From assembly GCA_025457845.1 (NCBI GenBank), contig JALOTO010000135.1, positions 1 to 11,045 of the forward strand: a DNA stretch of 11,045 bases, given 5' to 3'. A program made the position numbers and the translations under genes. Source of the DNA: Thermoplasmata archaeon (lineage in GTDB: Archaea; Thermoplasmatota; Thermoplasmata; UBA10834). The stretch's first letter is position 1; each line of letters starts with the position of its first letter. Below the pieces are notes generated by a model. That model saw only the letters and a list, made by a program, of their open reading frames with translations, did not search any database and was not told where the DNA came from. Positions 6,751 to 11,045 of this stretch are shown in pieces.

Positions 6751-7515
6751 TTACGCCTGGGGGACAATCCAGGTACCGGACCTGCCCTTCTTCGACCTCG
6801 CCAGCTTGGTGAGCCACCCCTCGGCATCCTTGTACATGGAGAAGGCCCTCTCCCGCTCCCTGAACTCCCTGGTGTGATGGATCCGCCTGGCAGGGCTCCC
6901 CTTCGCCTCCATGACCCCGTGCAGCAGCTCGTGGTAGACGACGAACTCCAGGACGAACCTCGGGACCTTCTCAGAATCGAGCACCTTGTTCACCGCCAGC
7001 AGGCTCAGCGGCTCGAAGTAGAAACCCAGCCTCGTCGCCGGGGACTCCTTCGCCCATGCTAGGTCCGGGCTCCTTATCCCGCCCTCGAAGTAACAGGCGT
7101 TCACGTAGTCGAAGACGGGTCTGAGGTCCCTGGCCTCGCCCCTCGCCCTGAACGACAGGAAGACGGGTCTGAGGTCCCTGGCCTCGCCCCTCGCCCTGAA
7201 CGACAGGTTCCTGGCTCTCGACATGTAGGTGTCCTTCTTCGGCACCCAGAGCTCGCGTGACCTGGCATAGGCGAGATACCTCTCGGCCATAGCTTCGGGG
7301 CACTCCCTCTCGTACGCCCTGCAGAGGATGTACCAGGCGAAGGCCTCCATGACCTCGCCGGGCGCGTGGTCGAGGTAGTCGCTCACCCTCATCGTGAGAT
7401 GGCCGCCCCTCCTCCGCCAAGTGTGCTTCAGCTCCCCGTAGGGATGGAACGACACCGAGAGACGCCCGCCCCCCAGCTGCTTGTTCACCGGCTTGAAAAA
7501 CGCATCCAGGTCCAC
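6751..7515 (-). CDS. SprT-like HExxH zinc metalloprotease
   Basis: This 254-residue protein has a C-terminal SprT-like zinc metallopeptidase domain. The domain begins near VFDYVNACYFEGG (residues 134-146) and includes SPDLAW, the strand LGFYFEPLSLLAVNKVLD, and then VVYHELLH with H195, E196 and H199. A HHTREFRERERAF segment (213-225) follows, in which H214 fits the third zinc ligand of the HTxxFRxxE type. It ends with YKDAEGWL and a basic tail. The N-terminal 100 residues are not recognised. Residues 104-119 and 120-135 are an exact 16-residue repeat from a 48-bp tandem duplication immediately before the domain, which may be recent or an assembly artefact. The start is GTG at 7515, chosen because a TATA box lies about 28 bases upstream and no ATG is nearer. 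The substrate is unknown; relatives of the SprT/Wss1/Spartan group act on DNA-crosslinked proteins, but minigluzincin-like proteases look similar. Confidence 0.8.
   Translation of the reverse strand: MDLDAFFKPVNKQLGGGRLSVSFHPYGELKHTWRRRGGHLTMRVSDYLDHAPGEVMEAFAWYILCRAYERECPEAMAERYLAYARSRELWVPKKDTYMSRARNLSFRARGEARDLRPVFLSFRARGEARDLRPVFDYVNACYFEGGIRSPDLAWAKESPATRLGFYFEPLSLLAVNKVLDSEKVPRFVLEFVVYHELLHGVMEAKGSPARRIHHTREFRERERAFSMYKDAEGWLTKLARSKKGRSGTWIVPQA
7111..7206. repeat. Perfect 48-bp tandem duplication inside the SprT-like gene
   Basis: Positions 7111-7158 and 7159-7206 are identical over all 48 bases; one further matching base follows. The unit is a multiple of three, so the frame is kept and 16 residues (LSFRARGEARDLRPVF) are duplicated. 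Identity at third codon positions points to a very recent event or to an assembly error. Confidence 0.97.
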
Positions 7516-7539
7516 GGCGTCCGGGTATGGCTCAAGCTA

Positions 7540-7547
7540 CATATATG
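7540..7547. promoter_or_regulatory. Palindromic TATA box shared by divergent SprT-like and M28 genes
   Basis: CATATATG is the only AT-rich element in the 69 bases between the two divergent starts and is a perfect palindrome. Leftward its centre is about 28 bases from the GTG at 7515, which predicts a leaderless SprT-like mRNA. Rightward it predicts initiation near 7569, leaving a leader of about 16 bases ahead of the M28 ATG at 7585, with GAGG (7575-7578) as a possible ribosome site. Confidence 0.55.
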
Positions 7548-7584
7548 GTTGACCGCCAATCAGCGGGGCGGGACGAGGACAGGG

Positions 7585-8685
7585 ATGCCGTTGCAGAGTC
7601 ACATCCGCAGGTTGTCTGGACGGGCCGCCGTGGCCGCTTTCGCGGCGCTCGTCATATCCGTCTCCCCGTCGCTCGCGGGCGGGGCGGCCGCATCCTCGGA
7701 CCCCGACATCGTCGATGCGGTCTCTCAGACGAACATCGAAGGGACCATATCGTACCTCGAATCGCTAGGCACCAGGGAGTTCCATACGGAGGGGGCGGCT
7801 CTGGCCGCGACGTTCATCTTCGACGAGTTCGAGGCCATGGGCCTCGATGTCCAGCGCCAGGACTTCGATCTCGATTCCGTCACGGTCAGCAACATCGTGG
7901 CCGTCATCCAAGGGACCTCCGCGGACGCAGGGGTCTGCCTGGTCGGGGCCCACTACGACTCCGAGAACAACCTCGTCGACACATACGACGAGGCTCTGAC
8001 CATCCCCGCACCCGGGGCCGACGACGACGCCTCGGGGGTCGCAGCGGTCCTGGAGGTAGCGCGGGTGCTGGCTTCGAGCGGCGCTACGCCGGAGAACACC
8101 ATCAAGTTCGTGGCGTTCGGGGCAGAGGAGATGGGCTACAACAACATGGGAGGGACGGCCGGCAGCTCGTACTTCGTCCAGCAGGAGGCCATCGCCGACG
8201 TCGAGTACGAGGCCTCGGCGATACTGGACATGATAGGCTACAGGGACGGGGCCGAGAACGTGATCTCCCTCATCAAGGACGGTAACCCAGACCCGCTCTC
8301 GGGGGCGTTCGCCTCAGCCGTGGACGAGCACGGCCTCGACCTCAGGGTCGACGAGTACACGGCCGCGTGGGCCACATACAGCGACCACGCCTCGTTCTGG
8401 AACGCGCACTACCCGAGCTTCCTCGTGATAGAGGAGATGGACCCGGACGACCTCATGCCGGTGAACCCGTACTACCACACCTCGGGAGACACCTTTCAGA
8501 CGCTGTCGCTGGAGCAGGTGGTCGTGGTCACCCAGGCACTCGTGGGAGGCCTGCTCGAGATCGCGTGGCCTGAGGAGGAGGGCGGCGGCGTCCCGACGGA
8601 GGCCGTCGTGGCCGGGGCAGCAGCGGGGGTCGGAGGAATCGCGGTCGCCGCATACTACATCAGGCAGAGGAGGTCGGAACGATGA
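7585..8685 (+). CDS. Secreted, C-terminally anchored M28-family zinc aminopeptidase
   Basis: This 366-residue di-zinc exopeptidase of family M28 probably releases N-terminal amino acids from peptides outside the membrane. The ligands match the family pattern: H123 and D125 in GAHYDSE, D147 in PGADDDASG, the catalytic/ligand pair E181-E182 in FGAEEMG, D215 in ILDMIGY, and H298 in YYHTSGDTF. The N-terminus is a signal peptide: basic n-region (HIRRLSGR), hydrophobic stretch (about 14-30), then a small-residue region ending near AAASS. After the catalytic domain come an acidic/Gly linker, a hydrophobic helix (about 341-358) and the basic tail RQRRSER, a typical membrane anchor with a cytosolic end. 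The open frame extends upstream to 7366, but that part lies over the opposite gene and lacks a promoter. ATG 7585 sits at the signal peptide and after the TATA box. The stop overlaps the Nudix gene start. Confidence 0.92.
   Translation: MPLQSHIRRLSGRAAVAAFAALVISVSPSLAGGAAASSDPDIVDAVSQTNIEGTISYLESLGTREFHTEGAALAATFIFDEFEAMGLDVQRQDFDLDSVTVSNIVAVIQGTSADAGVCLVGAHYDSENNLVDTYDEALTIPAPGADDDASGVAAVLEVARVLASSGATPENTIKFVAFGAEEMGYNNMGGTAGSSYFVQQEAIADVEYEASAILDMIGYRDGAENVISLIKDGNPDPLSGAFASAVDEHGLDLRVDEYTAAWATYSDHASFWNAHYPSFLVIEEMDPDDLMPVNPYYHTSGDTFQTLSLEQVVVVTQALVGGLLEIAWPEEEGGGVPTEAVVAGAAAGVGGIAVAAYYIRQRRSER
8669..8674 (+). promoter_or_regulatory. Strong ribosome binding site of the Nudix gene
   Basis: GGAGGT lies inside the last codons of the M28 gene, seven bases ahead of the ATG at 8682. 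It confirms the Nudix start and supports coupled translation through the ATGA overlap. Confidence 0.8.
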
Positions 8686-9137
8686 CGGACCAAGGCACGA
8701 ACAAGGTCAAGCGTGAATACCCGGACGCCCCGCTGGTCGGAGTGGGCACCGTGACGGTCAAGAACGGCAAGATACTGCTGATCAAGCGCGCGTTCCCGCC
8801 AGGGGAGGGGAAGTGGAGCATCCCGGGCGGGCTCGTCGAAGTCGGGGAGAAGCTCTCCGCCGCGGCCGAGAGGGAGACCGAGGAGGAGACCGGCGTGAAG
8901 GTCCAGACCCTCGAACTGATCAACGTCTTCGACATGATAGACCACGATGCCGCAGGAAAGGTCCAGTACCACTATGTCCTCGTCGACTTCCTTGCCAAGC
9001 CCACCGGAGGCAAGGAAGCCCCCAGCGAGGAGGTCAAGGAGGTCAGATGGGTCGCCTGGGACGAGGCGAAGGACATGGACCTCACCAAGAGCGCGCGCAG
9101 GGCACTCGAGGAGCTTTTCGGGGGCTCCGTCGGCTAA
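8682..9137 (+). CDS. Nudix hydrolase (MutT/ADP-ribose pyrophosphatase type)
   Basis: This 151-residue, single-domain Nudix hydrolase cleaves a nucleoside diphosphate linked to another moiety, with Mg2+ held by the Nudix helix. The box G-x5-E-x7-R-E-x2-E-E-x-G-V runs from G50 to V72, with E56, R64, E65, E68 and E69 all present, so it should be active. KWSIPGG just before it and the strand VGVGTVTVKNGKILLIKRA are typical of the MutT-like fold. The substrate cannot be fixed: the sequence fits ADP-ribose or oxidised-nucleotide hydrolases of the archaeal type. It has no signal peptide and should be cytosolic, unlike the exported peptidase in front of it, so the shared operon probably reflects co-expression and not a common pathway. 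Its TAA (9135-9137) overlaps the stop of the convergent permease gene. Confidence 0.93.
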   Translation: MTDQGTNKVKREYPDAPLVGVGTVTVKNGKILLIKRAFPPGEGKWSIPGGLVEVGEKLSAAAERETEEETGVKVQTLELINVFDMIDHDAAGKVQYHYVLVDFLAKPTGGKEAPSEEVKEVRWVAWDEAKDMDLTKSARRALEELFGGSVG

Positions 9138-11045
9138 GGCTTCGGAAGGTGCAGCGCGGGCATCTGGTGCTGCGGGGGGACGTTCTCCGTCCTGGCCGTG
9201 CGGATGACCATGACCGGCGTGTCCACGGAGCGGATTATCCTGTCGTAGACGTTCCCGAACAGTGGCTTCTCTATCCCTCCGGCCTCCCCTGCGCCCATCA
9301 CGAGCAGGTCGTGGTGGGGCGCGCGCTCCAGGACCGTGTTGACGAGCGACTTGGAGCGCATGGTGTGGATCTCGCTCTCCACCTTCACGCGGTCGCACAT
9401 CTTCTTCAGACGCTCGGCGTTGCCCCTGGAGAGCTCGAGCGTCTTCTCGTCCGTGATGACGTTCAGGATCTCTATCTTGGCCCCGTACTCCCTCGCGATG
9501 GGAAGGGCCAACAGGAGCGCCTTCCTGCTCTCGAAGTACCCGCCTGAGACGAGCAGGATGTTGTCTATGCTCTTGTTCAGCCTCTTGGTCTTGATGATGG
9601 CGAGGTCGCACGGGGCTTTCCTGACCACCTCGTCCAGGTTCCTGCCGAGGATCGTCCTCCCGAGCCTCTTGGTCCCCTTCCATCCGACCACGAGCAGGTT
9701 CGCCGCGTCGTGGTGGACCTGGTCCAGTATCGCGCCAGCGATGTCGTAAGACACAGATACGACCGGCCGAACCCTGACGGTCGACGGCGCGACCTTCGCG
9801 GCCTTCTTGAGGCTCATCGAGAGCTCGTCGATGTAATCCTTGCCTATGGCCTCCAGAGGCATCGCCCTGGGGACCTCGACCACGGTGTTGATGGTGAGCT
9901 CTCCCTTGAAGTACCTGGCAAGGATCCCGGCCGCCTCGACGAGCCTGAGGTCGCCCATGTCCCCGAGCGCGAGGAAGACCCTGTACCGCTCGACCTCCTC
10001 CTTCGTGAGGGGCTTCTGCGGGACCCTCTTCCTGTGGACGATGGACTCGGTGGCCTGCTCGGACGGACGCGCGAACGCAGAGAGGGCGAGTCCGATGGCG
10101 ACCCATATGGCGGCTATGTACCAGGCCTCCGGCATGAACCACCACATGTAGGCGGCCATCCCGAGGGTGGAGACCAGACCGACCGCGGGGAAGAGGGGGA
10201 ACATCGGCGTCTTGAATCCGAGGTCTATCTCGGTGAGACGGCTCCTAAGGCGCAAGGAGGCCATGTTCGCCATCGCGAATAGGAGCAGGAACATGATCGA
10301 CGTCGCGCCGACAATGAGCTCGAGCGGGAAGAAGAGGGCCATGACCAGCATTATGCTGCCCGTTACCATGATCGCCTTGTGCGGCACCCTGCGGGTGCTG
10401 TGGATCGACCCGAACATGCGGGGGAGCGAGCCGTCGCGGCCCATCGCGAAGCTCACCCTCGACGAGGAGAAGACGGTCGCATTGAGGGCGGCCATCGCCG
10501 ACAGTATCCCCCCGAATATCACGAGGGGCGCGCCGACGTACGGGATGATTGCCCTCGCGGTGTCGATTACCGCGTTCTCACCCTCCGCACCGACCCAGTC
10601 GGAAGGGAAGTTGGCCAAGCAGGCGAACGAGACGCTGATGTAGAGGAGGGCCGCAACGCCGACCGAGATGAATATGGCCCTCGGGATGTTCCTCTTGGGA
10701 TCCTTGACCTCCTCGCCGCACTGAACGATGATCTCGTATCCCTCGAACGCGATGAACGAGAAACCCATCACCATGAAGATCGTCGGGAATTCGTCGCCAG
10801 CCGGAAGGACGTCAGTGAAGCTGTCGAGGAAGTCGATGCCCCTCTGGTCCAGCGCGTACAGGACGGCGAACGAGACGAAGAAGGCGATTATCAGGACCTG
10901 CACGATGGTGACCAGGTCCCCGGCCTTGCCCGTCGCCCCGACGCCCAGGTAGTTCACCCCGACGAAGAAGAGGATGGCGACTGCCGCGAAGAGCTTGATG
11001 ATGGCCGCCTCCCCCAGCCCGAACAGGTCGATCTCGAGCACGGAG
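9134..11045 (-). CDS. APC-superfamily amino-acid permease with two C-terminal UspA domains (5' end missing)
   Basis: About 636 codons of an amino acid/polyamine/organocation transporter fused to a tandem universal-stress-protein tail are visible. The frame is open to the right edge; the GTG at 11041 is probably an internal Val, because a 12-helix APC carrier should have about four more helices before this point. Numbering from that Val, membrane helices lie near 14-34, 42-64, 86-106, 121-144, 166-190, 222-244, 246-264, 281-301 and 307-324. FEGYEIIVQCGEEVKDPKRN (100-119), with the EExxxPxxxIP pattern, is a strong APC signature. UspA domain 1 (about 350-486) has GWKGTKRLGRTILGR, close to the ATP-binding G-x2-G-x9-G pattern with Arg in place of Ser/Thr. 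UspA domain 2 (about 492-616) has a more degenerate version (MGAGEAGGIEKPLFGN). The tail is presumably cytosolic and may tune uptake to nucleotide or stress state. The stop TAG shares bases with the Nudix TAA. Confidence 0.9.
   Translation of the reverse strand, partial: SVLEIDLFGLGEAAIIKLFAAVAILFFVGVNYLGVGATGKAGDLVTIVQVLIIAFFVSFAVLYALDQRGIDFLDSFTDVLPAGDEFPTIFMVMGFSFIAFEGYEIIVQCGEEVKDPKRNIPRAIFISVGVAALLYISVSFACLANFPSDWVGAEGENAVIDTARAIIPYVGAPLVIFGGILSAMAALNATVFSSSRVSFAMGRDGSLPRMFGSIHSTRRVPHKAIMVTGSIMLVMALFFPLELIVGATSIMFLLLFAMANMASLRLRSRLTEIDLGFKTPMFPLFPAVGLVSTLGMAAYMWWFMPEAWYIAAIWVAIGLALSAFARPSEQATESIVHRKRVPQKPLTKEEVERYRVFLALGDMGDLRLVEAAGILARYFKGELTINTVVEVPRAMPLEAIGKDYIDELSMSLKKAAKVAPSTVRVRPVVSVSYDIAGAILDQVHHDAANLLVVGWKGTKRLGRTILGRNLDEVVRKAPCDLAIIKTKRLNKSIDNILLVSGGYFESRKALLLALPIAREYGAKIEILNVITDEKTLELSRGNAERLKKMCDRVKVESEIHTMRSKSLVNTVLERAPHHDLLVMGAGEAGGIEKPLFGNVYDRIIRSVDTPVMVIRTARTENVPPQHQMPALHLPKP

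Noticed and set aside
6584..6817. Minus-strand 77-codon frame at the 3' end of the SprT-like gene
   Set aside because: It overlaps the SprT-like C-terminus in another frame, with no motif and poor codon bias.
7366..7584. N-terminal extension of the M28 peptidase frame
   Set aside because: It overlaps the divergent SprT-like gene and its promoter, and would bury a good signal peptide 73 residues inside the protein.
8655..10145. Minus-strand frame of 496 codons spanning the Nudix gene and the permease tail
   Set aside because: It lies antisense to a clear Nudix gene and out of frame with the UspA domains; composition is Arg/Gly/His-rich with no motif.

Overview
This GC-rich (visibly above 60% GC), densely packed window looks archaeal, most likely a euryarchaeon of the Thermoplasmatota type. 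The reasons are an adjacent mre11-rad50 pair with an archaeal-style CXXC hook, heavy use of AGG (Arg) and ATA (Ile) codons, TATA boxes about 27 bases from start codons (leaderless genes), GGTGA/GGAGGT-type ribosome sites, and APC-permease/UspA fusions. The lineage is an inference from style, not a proven assignment.

Layout, left to right. (1) Positions 1-148, minus strand: the first 49 codons of a divergent gene whose N-terminus resembles the nucleotide-binding loop of FtsZ/tubulin-family GTPases. (2) Positions 149-334: the divergent intergenic region, with a TATA-like element and two AAGCTT-centred palindromes. (3) Plus strand, 335-5569: a translationally coupled operon of a CPA2-type cation/proton antiporter, then mre11 (TTG start overlapping the antiporter stop), then rad50 (ATGA overlap). 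As read, rad50 is broken by a one-base frameshift at about 4338-4342, just before its zinc hook; a single missing A in an A-run explains it fully. (4) Minus strand, 5570-6463: a DUF72 (YecE-like) TIM-barrel protein, stop-to-stop with rad50 and with a clear leaderless promoter. (5) Positions 6464-6750: a gap with no convincing gene. (6) Minus strand, 6751-7515: an SprT-like HExxH metalloprotease carrying an exact in-frame 48-bp tandem duplication. (7) Plus strand, from 7585: a secreted or membrane-anchored M28 zinc aminopeptidase coupled by ATGA overlap to a Nudix hydrolase. It is divergent from the SprT-like gene across a short region with a palindromic TATA box. (8) Minus strand, 9134 to the right edge: an APC-superfamily amino-acid permease with two C-terminal UspA domains, 5' end cut by the window, its stop codon overlapping that of the Nudix gene.

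Functionally this is mostly a housekeeping neighbourhood: double-strand-break processing (Mre11-Rad50), ion homeostasis, peptide breakdown outside the cell, nucleotide clean-up, and amino-acid uptake with a stress-responsive tail. No mobile element, CRISPR array, tRNA or rRNA was seen, and no clearly novel multi-gene system. The items most worth a second look are the rad50 frameshift, the 48-bp duplication, the antiporter-mre11-rad50 coupling and the antiporter's unusual all-membrane C-terminal extension.
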